Source: Terriglobia bacterium (GTDB taxonomy: Bacteria; Acidobacteriota; Terriglobia; UBA7540). From it: a stretch of 33,878 bases of DNA. The stretch is from the NCBI GenBank assembly GCA_030037755.1, contig JASHQD010000202.1, forward strand, positions 1 through 33,878, read 5' to 3'. Position 1 is the stretch's first letter. Every line of letters begins with the position of its first letter. Positions 23,315-33,000 of the stretch are shown here, in pieces. The position numbers were made by a program, and so were the translations under genes. The notes beneath the pieces were generated by a model. That model did not search any database and was not told where the DNA came from. It was given only the letters and a program-made list of their open reading frames with translations.

Positions 23315-24475
23315 ATGGGAGCAAATCAGACAGTCTTGGATCCGACGATTCACAGTCCCGAGGTACGCGACTTCGAAAATGCCTTGGCGCGCAAGGTAGT
23401 CGGGCAGGACAGGGCCGTACGACGCCTGGCGCGCGTGTATCAGGTTTACCTGGCGGGCCTTGCCTCGCCGGGACGGCCCATTTCCAACCTGCTGCTTCTC
23501 GGCCCGACAGGGTCCGGCAAGACACGGCTGGTCGAAGCCGCCGCCGAAGTCCTCTTCGGGACCCCGAATGCAGTCCTGAAGATCGACTGCGCCGAATTCC
23601 AGCACAGCCATGAAATCGCCAAACTCATCGGCTCTCCTCCGGGATACCTCGGCCACCGCGAGACGCAGCCGCTGATCACCCAGGACACCCTCGAGCAGTA
23701 CTACACCGACACCGTGAAGCTCTCGCTGGTGCTGTTCGACGAGATCGAGAAGGCGAGCGATGCCCTCTGGCAGCTTCTGCTGGGGATCCTCGACAAAGCC
23801 ACGCTGACCCTCGGAGATAACCGCCGCGTCGATCTGTCGCGGGCCATGATCTTTCTGACCTCAAACCTCGGCTCAGCAGAGGTCAACAAGCTGATGACCG
23901 CGGGCCTGGGGTTCAACGCGCGCCCGCACGAGAACGACGACCTCCTGGACAAGAAGATTTATCGCGTGGCCACCGAGGCCGCCCGGCGCAAGTTCTCGCC
24001 CGAGTTCATGAACCGCATCGATAAGGTGATCGTGTTCCGCTCGCTGAAGCAAGAACATCTGGAGAAGATCCTCGACATCGAACTCTCGCGCGTCCAGGAG
24101 CGCATCATTACTTCGATGAGCGAGCGCCAGTTTGTATTCAAGTGCACCCGCTCCGCCCGCGACTTCCTGCTGCGCGAAGGCATCGACATGCGTTTCGGAG
24201 CGCGTCACTTGAAGCGCGCCATCGAGCGGCATCTGGTGTTTCCGCTCTCCAATCTCATCGCCACGTCGCAGATCAGCCTGGGGGATCTGATTATCGTGGA
24301 TTACAGCGCGGATGAACGACGCCTGACGTTCATGCGCGACGACGAAGGAGCGCTGGTGGCCCCGGACGTTTCGGCTGCCGGCGCGGCCGCACCGCCTCCG
24401 CCTGACATGGTTATGACCACCCACGCGCTGGCGCGTAGCGCTGCGACTACCAACGGCAACGGGGAGAAGCTGTAG
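23315..24475 (+). CDS. Stand-alone Clp-type AAA+ ATPase (ClpC/ClpB second-domain-like)
   Basis: A 386-residue ATPase built like the second AAA+ module of ClpA/ClpB/ClpC, without the N-domain or first module. It has VVGQDRAV at 28-35, Walker A GPTGSGKT at 63-70, pore loop PPGYLGH at 108-114, Walker B LVLFDEIEKA at 138-147, sensor-1 TSN at 182-184, arginine finger in FMNRID (Arg234), and sensor-2 FGARHLKRAIER at 294-305. After sensor 1 it has Leu198-Gly199-Phe200, at the place where ClpC has the ClpP-binding V/I-G-F loop. The tail after about 350 is Ala/Pro-rich and probably disordered. Start ATG 23315 has GGGGGGAGG 5 bases upstream. The final K-L and stop come from a CTGTAGCGG repeat. It is probably an unfoldase; its partner is unknown. 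Confidence 0.85.
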   Translation: MGANQTVLDPTIHSPEVRDFENALARKVVGQDRAVRRLARVYQVYLAGLASPGRPISNLLLLGPTGSGKTRLVEAAAEVLFGTPNAVLKIDCAEFQHSHEIAKLIGSPPGYLGHRETQPLITQDTLEQYYTDTVKLSLVLFDEIEKASDALWQLLLGILDKATLTLGDNRRVDLSRAMIFLTSNLGSAEVNKLMTAGLGFNARPHENDDLLDKKIYRVATEAARRKFSPEFMNRIDKVIVFRSLKQEHLEKILDIELSRVQERIITSMSERQFVFKCTRSARDFLLREGIDMRFGARHLKRAIERHLVFPLSNLIATSQISLGDLIIVDYSADERRLTFMRDDEGALVAPDVSAAGAAAPPPPDMVMTTHALARSAATTNGNGEKL

Positions 24476-24524
24476 CGGCTGTGTCCTCACCGCCGTGGAG
24501 TTGACAGTCGACAGTTGACAGTCA
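24469..24524. repeat. CTGTAGCGG hairpin plus GACAGT repeat at the AAA+ gene end
   Basis: GCTGTAGCGGCTGTGTCCTC with ACCGCCG completes one unit (24469-24495); the TAG at 24473-24475 ends the AAA+ gene. TTGACAGTCGACAGTTGACAGTC follows directly to 24524. One base in the stem differs from the other copies (GGCTGT for GGCGGT), so this hairpin is weaker. Confidence 0.8.
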
Positions 24525-24887
24525 GTGGTCGAAAGGCGGGCCGCGCCGATCACCATAGCGGCGGCGTCCGCGACGCGTATCCCGACGATCTCACTTCGCT
24601 CTACAGCCACCCTGGTTTGCTTCTGGCGGCAATGCTTCGGAAGCACAAGGGGGGCCACTCCGTGGTGATTAGGCCCTTCGCTTCGGCTCCTCCGACGCAT
24701 GCAAAGCAAAGCTTTGAAAAGCCTCCAACTCTGAACTCTCAACTGTTGACTGTCAACTGTGGACTGTCGACTTTCGACTTCTTCCTATCCCTTTTTACAA
24801 ATCGTTGACCAACCCGTGACACATCCCGGTCGTTGTTGACCTATCATGTCAATGGAAGCCCGGAAGACTATTCAAAGGAGATCAGAT
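24525..24887. other. Intergenic region with no gene, bounded by inverted GACAGT repeats
   Basis: About 360 bases. The GACAGT repeat at 24502-24524 reappears inverted at about 24740-24775 (GTTGACTGTCAACTGTGGAC and following), so the space between can fold on itself. No confident coding frame was found. The last 40 bases lead into the next gene's ribosome site. Confidence 0.6.
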
Positions 24888-26144
24888 ATGAGTGCGGCAA
24901 CAGAAAGGTGCATCGTGTTCGCGGCAACCGGCAAGAACGCAAAATCATCTTCCCCGCGAGGGAAGCTCGCAGGAATGGGAGAAATGGCAAGACGGGCGAC
25001 GTTGTCTCTGGCTCCGCTGCTACTCTGCTCCGCCCTGGCTTTCGGGCAGGCCCGTCAGTTCCAGTCGAACCCCGCGGCCGGCGCCGGGACGATCATCGTC
25101 CACAGCAAGTTTGGCGGCCAGATCTTTGGCTTCGACATCGACCAGAACGGCACCGAGGGATTGCTGAGCGAGGCAAAGACCCTCGCGAACGGAAACGTGC
25201 TGGCTGCGATCGAGACTTTTAACCAGGCGACCGGCCAGATCGTTAAAGTCGTGGCTGAAACCCAATCCCAGGACGATTACATCACTTACGGCGTGTTCGG
25301 AAACAGCGTGGGCTTGTCAGAGCAGGAGATCGTAACGGGAATTTACGTCACCAAACGCATCTACCCGGTCCTGAATCCGCTCGAGGGCAACAAGGTCACT
25401 AGTCTGTGGACGCCGCCCATCGGATCGGAGCACATCATTATGCCCGACGGCGTCACTCACAACCAGGGCGAATCTGAGGTCGCCGTATTCGCCTATGACA
25501 ACAGCGGGAACTTCATCCCGTATGTTTTCTCGTCGAATATCGCCGCCAACACGTTCGGGCCGGTCGTTCATATCACTGATTCCTATAACTTCGGCAGCGT
25601 CCCGCCACCAATGGCGTACGACACCGTGACCAGTCAGGCGATTATGGGCGGTGGGGACGGCTGCTTCGGCTGCCGGCCCGTCATTGGCCTGGTCAATACC
25701 TCCACCAGCGCCTTCAGTGAATTCACCGGCATCGGCTACGGATTCGTCAACGGTATGGCGGTCGACTCGGCGGACGGCATTTTCTGCACCACCACCGAAG
25801 ACGATGCCAGCGTCGAGTTCTACACTCTGGCCACCGAGACCGGCTTCAGCGTGGAACTGCCGGGATCGGGCGGGCAGCAATACTACAGCGGGGCGGACGT
25901 CGAGTTCGATCCCATCAACAAGCTGTTCCTGGTCGCGCAGCCGGTTTCAAGTTCGTCCGCGAGCGGCAGCACGATCTACGTTTACAACACGAGCGGAGAT
26001 CTTGAAGAAACCCTGAACGGGTTCGATTTCTCGAATAGCTTCAACGTGGTCCCGATGTACATTGCCCTGCACCCGAGCCAGCGTTCTGGATTTGTGGATG
26101 GCCCCGATTCCGGCGTGACGGAACTTCAGTCGTTCACGTATTAG
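24888..26144 (+). CDS. Exported protein of unknown function, possible beta-propeller
   Basis: A 418-residue protein from ATG 24888, which has AAAGGAGATC upstream. A second in-frame ATG at 24984 gives a more compact signal peptide (MARRATLSLAPLLLCSALAFGQ), so either start is possible. The mature part is rich in Gly, Ser, Thr, Asn and aromatic residues, with repeated blocks of short strands: GQIFGFDIDQNGTEGLLSE, VAVFAYDNSGNFIPYVFSS, GYGFVNGMAVDSADGIFCTT, and GADVEFDPINKLFLVAQP. This block pattern (about 40-60 residues each, with D-x-N or D-x-x-N turns) suits a secreted beta-propeller, but no specific family is recognised. It is followed by a palindrome and is convergent with the M14 gene. Confidence 0.7.
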   Translation: MSAATERCIVFAATGKNAKSSSPRGKLAGMGEMARRATLSLAPLLLCSALAFGQARQFQSNPAAGAGTIIVHSKFGGQIFGFDIDQNGTEGLLSEAKTLANGNVLAAIETFNQATGQIVKVVAETQSQDDYITYGVFGNSVGLSEQEIVTGIYVTKRIYPVLNPLEGNKVTSLWTPPIGSEHIIMPDGVTHNQGESEVAVFAYDNSGNFIPYVFSSNIAANTFGPVVHITDSYNFGSVPPPMAYDTVTSQAIMGGGDGCFGCRPVIGLVNTSTSAFSEFTGIGYGFVNGMAVDSADGIFCTTTEDDASVEFYTLATETGFSVELPGSGGQQYYSGADVEFDPINKLFLVAQPVSSSSASGSTIYVYNTSGDLEETLNGFDFSNSFNVVPMYIALHPSQRSGFVDGPDSGVTELQSFTY

Positions 26145-26153
26145 AGCCGATGT

Positions 26154-26178
26154 AGGGGCAGGTTTGAAACCTGCCCCT
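26154..26178. terminator. GTAGGGGC-family palindrome between convergent genes
   Basis: AGGGGCAGGTTT and AAACCTGCCCCT are perfect 12-base arms around one base. It lies 9 bases after the stop of the exported protein gene and about 175 bases before the M14 stop. It shares the GTAGGGGC core with the element at 10413-10492. It is likely to halt plus-strand transcripts, though no U-run follows. Confidence 0.6.
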
Positions 26179-26354
26179 GCGCCACTGGCGGCTCAGTTTC
26201 AGCCGAAGACCCATCACCTCACGATCCCGATAGATCCGCCATCCCAAGCGACTATCTCGCCCCGCTCGAGTCGCGCCGTCACCGGCACGACTGCGGGAGA
26301 CGGCAGCAGAACCTTGGACCCGTATTTGGGATCTCGCCATAGCGGGAAGCAGCC

Positions 26355-29300
26355 TCACGGCTCAGCGCTCGCGTCCGGCCGGGCGCCCGCCGCGCCCGCC
26401 GGGGCGGCGCGACCCACATCGAGATGGCGGTAGTTCATGACGGCGTTGAAGAGCAGGAAGAAGCTGCCCGAGTTTTCATTCCGCCACATGGGATTGGTGG
26501 AGAACATCAAGATGTGCCCCTGGCCGTGCGGCAGGTCGACCACTGCCGGCTTCTCGGCCAGTTCCTGCCCGCCGTCGAGCAAGCCGCTCAAGAGCAGGTT
26601 CTTCGAGTCCGCGAAGCGCAGGATGACGCGGGGAAAGTCGCGCGCGGGCGGAATCCGGCTGCCGAGGTACGTCCTCAGCTCATCCGGGATGTAAAGCTCC
26701 TGCTCGCGCGGCGTGCGCTTGGGTTCGGGCGGCGTGTAGGTGCGGCCCTGGATCACATCAGGATCCGTCGGCGAGCCCCGGCCGCTGCTGCGCGTCTCGC
26801 CGGCCTCGCCACTGGCGCCGCGCCCGCCTCCGAAGCCCACGTTGATGACCGGATTTTCGTGGTAGTAGACGTAAAGCTTCGAGTTGTACCCATAGGCCAC
26901 CGGGCTCTTCAGATCTTCCACGGACGCCTGGAGGACGTCGCCGGGGCACACCAGGTGCTGCGGACGCCGCAGCGCGACCATTTCCGTCATGCCGCCGTCC
27001 ACCGCGAGCGCGGAGGCTCCCTCCACCGTAATCAGCAGACCACCCTCGCTCGCGAAGTGCTCCAGGTTGGCGACGCCCGAGAACCCCAGGCCGCCGCGGA
27101 TGTCGTCGCTGGTGTCGAGACCTGGCGCGAAGAGGCTCGCGAGCTCCGCGGTATTCTTCCAGGGCATGGGATTGCCGCGCGTGGGGATACCCTGGATCAT
27201 ACTGGCAAGATCGCTCCAGTCGGGCGGCACGATGATGACGTCAAACTGCTGGCGCAAGTCCGCGAGGTCGCGAACCTTGGTGACAGCCAGATACGTGTAG
27301 GGAATCTTGAGCTGATCCAGGCTGATGCGATACCAGCCATCCTCGCGCGTATTGTCCCAGCCGTGCAGAAGAGCGATGCGGGGCGCGTCGAGATCATGTC
27401 GCGCGACGCTGACCGCGTCGTCGGTCGAGACCACGCTGACGCCGAATTCCCGAGCCGCGGATTCGACGGCGTCGCGATCGCCGTTCGCGATGATGAAGGT
27501 GCCGCGATTGAATTTCCGTCCGCCGGCTTCGAAGGGCTCTTCGGAAGCCTGCATGGCGACGTTCGCCAGGCGGTAGCGGAACGAGGCCAGGGCGGAATCG
27601 GTATTGTTGTTGACGAGATACAGGCTGTGCCCGCCGCCCGCGATCCCGCCCGCCGCCGCGACTTCGCCCTCCTGCTTCTTCATGGGCACATCAAGAATGG
27701 AGGGATCCATCACGCGCACCGTCCGCACGTCCGCGAGCGCGCCCAGGGTCCAGCCGGTGTCGTCGTAGGGGCGCGGGTCGTGAGGGCTGTAATACTGCGT
27801 ATCGAGCAGGGTGTCAGCGAACCGGCTGTAAGGCTGGTCCATGCGGATCACGTAACTGCCGGCCGGGAAATGCGCGACGGTGGTTGTGGGCTTCTTGGGC
27901 TTCGATTCGGAATCGGAGGGCGCCTCATTCTCGCCCTGCGTATCGTCCTTTCCTGCGGCCGGATTGCCGCCTTCGCCGGCCTTGGCGGGCTGCTCTCCTC
28001 CGATCGCCGGGCTTTCCGCGTTCGGCACGGGCACGGAAAAGTCCTTTTCGGCGCGCGAGATCTCGATGCCTTGCGACTGCAGGATGCGGAGCAGCCGGGC
28101 CTGATCGCCGGGCCGGGCATCGCCGCCCGGGAGCACCCACGCGGCCGGGCCCTCGGCGCGGGCTTTGGCCACCGAGCGCTTGCCCTTCAGGTAGAAATCC
28201 TCCAGAAATTCGTGGCCGTGGCTGGCCACGTTGTAGAGGCCGAGCAACAGACCGCTTTGTTGCAGGTTGATATTGTCTCGGGCCGACCACAGCACCTTGG
28301 AGAGCGGCGGATTGGGGCGGTACCAGTCGCGGCTGGTCTCGGCGGGTGTAAGCTCGTGCTCGGCCGTGTCGGCGCCGGCGTTGCTGAAGGTCTCATAGAA
28401 GCGCCCGATGCCGTTATGGCCGGTAGCGGCCCAGATCATGTAATTCGGCGCCCAGCCGTCGTAGAAACCGTGGGTCCAGACGCCGATGATGCCGCGCTTC
28501 GTCAATTCCTCCACCTCATAGTAGGCCAGGCGCTGCCATTCGTCGGTCACCAGGGGATCGAGCCAGGCGTTGTAGGGCCCGGTGCCGGTGGAAATATAAA
28601 GGTAGGGAATGGACTCGTGCAGGTCGTGGAGCACGGTGGCGTGCCACTCGAGGTAAGTATCCGTCATGTGCCGCGAAAGCGCGAGCGAAAGCGTGATGCC
28701 GTCACGATTGTTGTCGTGCGAGACGTAATGGCCCCACCAGGTGAGAGGATAGGTGTTCGCCTCAGGATGATGTTTGCGGTAGAGGTAGATGTCCACCTCG
28801 CGGTCGTGGCCGTCGGTCTCCACCACCGGCGTCAGGAGCACGATCGAGTTCTTGCGGATGGTCTCGATCATCGGGGTGTCTTCCACGGCCAGGCGGTAAG
28901 CGAGTTCCATCAGCATTTCAGGCGAGCCAGTTTCGGGCGAGTGAATGCTGCCGTCGGCCCAATAAATGGGCTTCCCCTCGTTCACCAGGGCGGCGGCGTC
29001 GGAGTCCGACAGGCTGCGCGGGTCCGCGAGGCGGGAGGTAATCTCCCGATAGTGATCGAGATTCGCGATGGTGTCCTCGTCCGCGATCGCCACCAGGATC
29101 ATCTCGCGCCCTTCCTCGCTCTTGCCCATGGAAAAGAGGCGGACGCGCGGGCTGTGGCTCGCGAGCTCGCGCATGTAGCCATTGATCTGGCCCACATGGT
29201 CGAGGACGTCCGGCGCGCCGATGATGTGCCCGAGATACGCGTCGGGGGCCGGAACGCAGGAATCGGATGGCAGGTGATCGACCAGGTCGGTGGAAAAGTA

Positions 29301-29558
29301 GGGCTCGGTGGTGTTTTTGCGAATCGCGGCGGTGTAGGCGTCGTCGTCCTTGATCTCGCACGGAGGAGAACGTCGCGCAGACGATCGTTTGTGACCCTGC
29401 GCGGCGGTCGTGGCAGCCCTCTCGGCCACGCCGTCCGTTTCGACGGTGGCAGGCGCTGCGGCCATGACAGGCGCCTCGCCGATGCCAGGCCCGATGGCTG
29501 CAGCGAAGCCGGCAATAAGCGCCATCGACAAAAATGAAACAGGATTGAATCGTCGCAC
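26355..29558 (-). CDS. Exported M14 family zinc carboxypeptidase, large multidomain form
   Basis: A 1067-residue exported peptidase. Start GTG 29558 is chosen because GGGGGGAGA lies 6 bases upstream and the next residues (FLSMALIAGFAAAIGPG) form a signal peptide. The peptidase domain spans about 105-480: MGKSEEGREM, zinc motif HSPE (His206, Glu209), DNNRDG at 282-287, and a likely third ligand His314 in HDLHES. A charged Gly/Glu/Pro/Lys-rich linker follows near 560-605. The C-terminal part (about 610-1067) has ALLHGWDNTREDGWYR and several alpha/beta blocks like those of the class-I glutamine-amidotransferase-type domain often found in such large M14 proteins. It probably degrades peptides outside the cell. 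The C-terminus is Ala/Pro-rich. Confidence 0.87.
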   Translation of the reverse strand: MRRFNPVSFLSMALIAGFAAAIGPGIGEAPVMAAAPATVETDGVAERAATTAAQGHKRSSARRSPPCEIKDDDAYTAAIRKNTTEPYFSTDLVDHLPSDSCVPAPDAYLGHIIGAPDVLDHVGQINGYMRELASHSPRVRLFSMGKSEEGREMILVAIADEDTIANLDHYREITSRLADPRSLSDSDAAALVNEGKPIYWADGSIHSPETGSPEMLMELAYRLAVEDTPMIETIRKNSIVLLTPVVETDGHDREVDIYLYRKHHPEANTYPLTWWGHYVSHDNNRDGITLSLALSRHMTDTYLEWHATVLHDLHESIPYLYISTGTGPYNAWLDPLVTDEWQRLAYYEVEELTKRGIIGVWTHGFYDGWAPNYMIWAATGHNGIGRFYETFSNAGADTAEHELTPAETSRDWYRPNPPLSKVLWSARDNINLQQSGLLLGLYNVASHGHEFLEDFYLKGKRSVAKARAEGPAAWVLPGGDARPGDQARLLRILQSQGIEISRAEKDFSVPVPNAESPAIGGEQPAKAGEGGNPAAGKDDTQGENEAPSDSESKPKKPTTTVAHFPAGSYVIRMDQPYSRFADTLLDTQYYSPHDPRPYDDTGWTLGALADVRTVRVMDPSILDVPMKKQEGEVAAAGGIAGGGHSLYLVNNNTDSALASFRYRLANVAMQASEEPFEAGGRKFNRGTFIIANGDRDAVESAAREFGVSVVSTDDAVSVARHDLDAPRIALLHGWDNTREDGWYRISLDQLKIPYTYLAVTKVRDLADLRQQFDVIIVPPDWSDLASMIQGIPTRGNPMPWKNTAELASLFAPGLDTSDDIRGGLGFSGVANLEHFASEGGLLITVEGASALAVDGGMTEMVALRRPQHLVCPGDVLQASVEDLKSPVAYGYNSKLYVYYHENPVINVGFGGGRGASGEAGETRSSGRGSPTDPDVIQGRTYTPPEPKRTPREQELYIPDELRTYLGSRIPPARDFPRVILRFADSKNLLLSGLLDGGQELAEKPAVVDLPHGQGHILMFSTNPMWRNENSGSFFLLFNAVMNYRHLDVGRAAPAGAAGARPDASAEP

Positions 29559-30099
29559 TGGTTGTCTCCCCCCTGACCAATTGCGGCTGTGGTAAGCACA
29601 GCGCGGGCAACGTGAGCGGCGTAGTTTGACGCAGTTCGAAGCTCGATGCAAGGTTCTGGATGTGTGAGATTTGGGAATGTGTGGATGGTGCGACTCGGCG
29701 CATACCGCTCCCATCTGCTGGTTAAGAATGTTCTCAATCCGTCTCTATTGCAGTCGCAAAGACTGTATTCCACGGTCATCGTGCCGCCCGGAGGCGCCTG
29801 AAACACTTCGCAGGAGTTGTGCGTTCCGTCATAGGCCGAGGTGCCGTAATTGCCGTCGGTTGCCTGGAGCCTGCCGCGCCGCAAGATATCGATCGACGAT
29901 TTTGCTGCCACTTGGGAAGTACACCTCCGCGTAACCGCATTCACTAATATCCAGTGTGGGTCTTGCGTTCGCGGCGGTTGGGTGGTACATTCCCGGACCG
30001 TCCCGAACTGGATCAATGAGAATTCCGGCTGATACGTGTTCTAGGGGGATCGAAGCCGATACCGGAATTTCGGTTAACCAAATCGAAAGAGGGCTGCCC
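29559..30099. other. Intergenic region; possible frameshifted minus-strand remnant
   Basis: About 540 bases between divergent genes. On the minus strand one frame near 29960-29860 reads CGYAEVYFPSGSKIVDRYL, and a second frame directly after it reads GNYGTSAYDGTHNSCEVFQ, then MTVEYSLCDCNRDGL. A one-base shift would join them. No clear start, stop or family was found, so this is only a candidate pseudogene. The plus-strand promoter of the repeat-protein gene must also lie here; no good box was recognised. Confidence 0.35.
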
Positions 30100-33000
30100 A
30101 TGTCTATCCCAAGATTCAGCGACTTGCTTCACAGCTTTGGCAAAGCGAGCTGGGTCTCGCTGTTGGTTTTGCTCACGGTCATGCTAGGAGCAAGGCCGGA
30201 CTATGGACAGTGTAATCTGTCGGGGGCCACGTCCTGGCAGGTGACGTCGGGCGATTGGAGCACGTCAGGCGACTGGAGTAACGGCGTGCCGACGAGCACG
30301 ACGAACGCTTGCCTCACGAATGGGACGACCGGCGCGCCGGCCACCACCACCATGACCGGCAGTGGCTCCGTTCTCAATCTGCAGCTTGGGAGTTCGAACA
30401 CCCTCGCCGTGGGTGGAAACACTCTCAACGTGTACGGCACCTCGATTGAGAACGCCGGCCTGATCACGTTCAGCGACGGTAATCTCACGCTCCAAAACAG
30501 CGCCACTCTTTCCGGCGGCGGCACACTGAGTCTGAGCAGCGACGTTTACATCAACGAGGGTGTGAGCGGCCTGACCCTGACCAACGAGAACAACACGATC
30601 GAGGGGACCGGCCAGCTCGGACAGAACGGCCTGGCGTTTGTCAATCAATCCGGAGGAACCGTCAATGCCACCGGCGGCACGCTGAGCCTGAACGGCACCG
30701 GCGCGGTGACGAATTCCGGCCTGCTCGAAGCCACGAGCGGCGGCAGCTTAGATATTGACAACAACGTCACCAACACCGGCGGCTTCATCACGGCCGCTGG
30801 TGGCACGGTGAACCTGAATGCCACCATTACCGGCGGGACGCTGAACACGACCGCGGGCGGCGTCCTGAACACCAGCGGTTCCACGTTGAACGGGATCACG
30901 GTGGCGGCCACCGGTAATCTCACCGCCAACGGCACGACCAACCTTGAGGGTACGATCACCAACAACGGCACGATCACGTCGCCGAACGGTAACCTCACGG
31001 TCGCGGGGGGCAACGTGACGCTCCAAGGCGGCGGCGCGGTGGTGATGCAGGGCGACACCTATTTCAATCAAACAAGCGGCGGCGGCTATACCCTCAGCAA
31101 CGTCAACAACACCATCGAGGGAACCGGCCAGCTCGGACAGGACGGCCTGGCGCTGAACAATGAGGCCAGCGGCATCGTCAATGCGAATTCGAACGGTGGA
31201 ACCCTGAGCCTGAATGGCGGAGGCGCGGTGACCAACGCTGGTCTGCTGGAGGCAACGAGCGGCGGCATCTTGACCATCCAGAACAACGTCACCAACACCG
31301 GCGCCAACATCACCGCCAACGGTGGCACGGTGAACCTGGCCGCCACAATTACCGGCGGGACGCTGAACGTGACCGGCGGCGGCACCATGAACACCAACGG
31401 TGCCACGCTGAACACGCTCACGGTGGCGGCCGGCAGTAATCTCACCGTCAACGGAACCACCTACCTGGAGGGTACGATCACCAATAACGGCACGTTTACG
31501 TCGCCGAACGGTACCATCACGGTCGAGGGGGGCAACGTGACGCTCCAGGGCGGCGGCACGGTGGTGATGCAGAGCGACACCTATTTCAATCAGAGTGGAG
31601 GCAGCTACACCCTCAATAACGTCAACAACACGATCGAAGGAACCGGCCAGCTCGGACAGAACGGCCTGGCGCTGAACAATGAGGCCAACGGTATCGTCAA
31701 TGCGAATTCGAGCGGTGGAACCCTGAGCCTGAATGGCACAGGCACGGTGACCAACGCGGGTCTGCTGGAGGCAACGGGCGGCGGCATTCTAACGATCGAC
31801 AACAACGTCACCAACACCGGCGCCAACATCACCGCTGCCGGAGGCACGGTAAACCTGACGAACAGTGCCATCATCACCGGTGGAACGCTGAACGTGACGG
31901 GCACCGGCACCATGAACAGTGGTACCGCGACACTGGTGACGCTCACGCTGTCGACCGGCAGTAATTTGACGGATAGCGGCCAGACCTATCTGGAGGGCAC
32001 CTTTACCAACCAGGGTACAGTCACGCTGCCGAACGCGACCCTCACAATCGAGGGGGGTACCGGGACTACATTGACCGGCGGCGGTACCGTGGTCATGCAA
32101 AGCGACTCCTACTTCAATGAAAGCGCCAGCGGCTTGACGCTTACCAATGTGAACAACACCATCGAGGGCAGCGGTCAGCTCGGACAGAATGGCATGGCGC
32201 TGAACAATGAGGCAGGTGGCACTGTCAACGCCAACAACGGTGGGACCCTCAGCCTGAATGGCGGGGGCACGGTGACCAACGCGGGTCTGCTGGAGGCAAC
32301 GAACGGAACTTTAGACATTGACAACAACGTCAACAACACGAGCGCCGGGAACATCACCGCCAACGGTGGCACGGTAAACCTGACGGGCAGCGCCACCATT
32401 ACCGGCGGAACGCTGAACGTGACAGGCAGCGGCGTCATGGATGCCAGCAGCGCGTATCTTAACGGTTTGACGATATCGACCGGCAGCACGGTGACGGACA
32501 CCAGCAATGTCTATCTTGAGGGCACCATCACGAACAGCGGCACGATCACACTGCCCGACACCAACCTCTCCCTGTACAATGGCAACGTCACCCTGCAAGG
32601 CGGCGGCACGGTGCAGATGTCGAGCGACGCTTATTTCAATCAAAGCGGCGGCAGCTACACCCTCAACAACGTCAACAACACCATCGAAGGAACGGGCCAA
32701 CTCGGGCAGAACGGCTTGACGATTAACAACGAGACCGCCGGGACGATCTTCGCGACGGGCGGCACATTGAGTGTCAACGGCGGGGGTACACTTACCAATA
32801 CCGGCACGCTCGAGGCTGCCGCGGGAAGCTCGCTGCTGGTATCCAATCCGATCAGCAGCTCTACGTACGCTTCCGGTACTCTCTTGACCGGAACTTACAA
32901 CGCGAACGGAACCATTCAACTGAATGCCCTGGGCACGACGGGCGGCGAGATCATCACCAACGATGCGAATATCATCCTCAACGGCTCGAACAGCGGCGCG

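Noticed and set aside
26424-29537. A 1037-codon plus-strand open frame opposite the M14 gene
   Set aside because: It is a by-product of GC-rich third positions in the M14 gene. The translation is Arg/His/Val/Gly-rich with no domain, while the minus strand has full M14 motifs.
30601-32850. CRISPR-like regular repeats
   Set aside because: The period is over 500 bases, always a multiple of three, and in frame with a signal-peptide-bearing protein, so it is a protein repeat.
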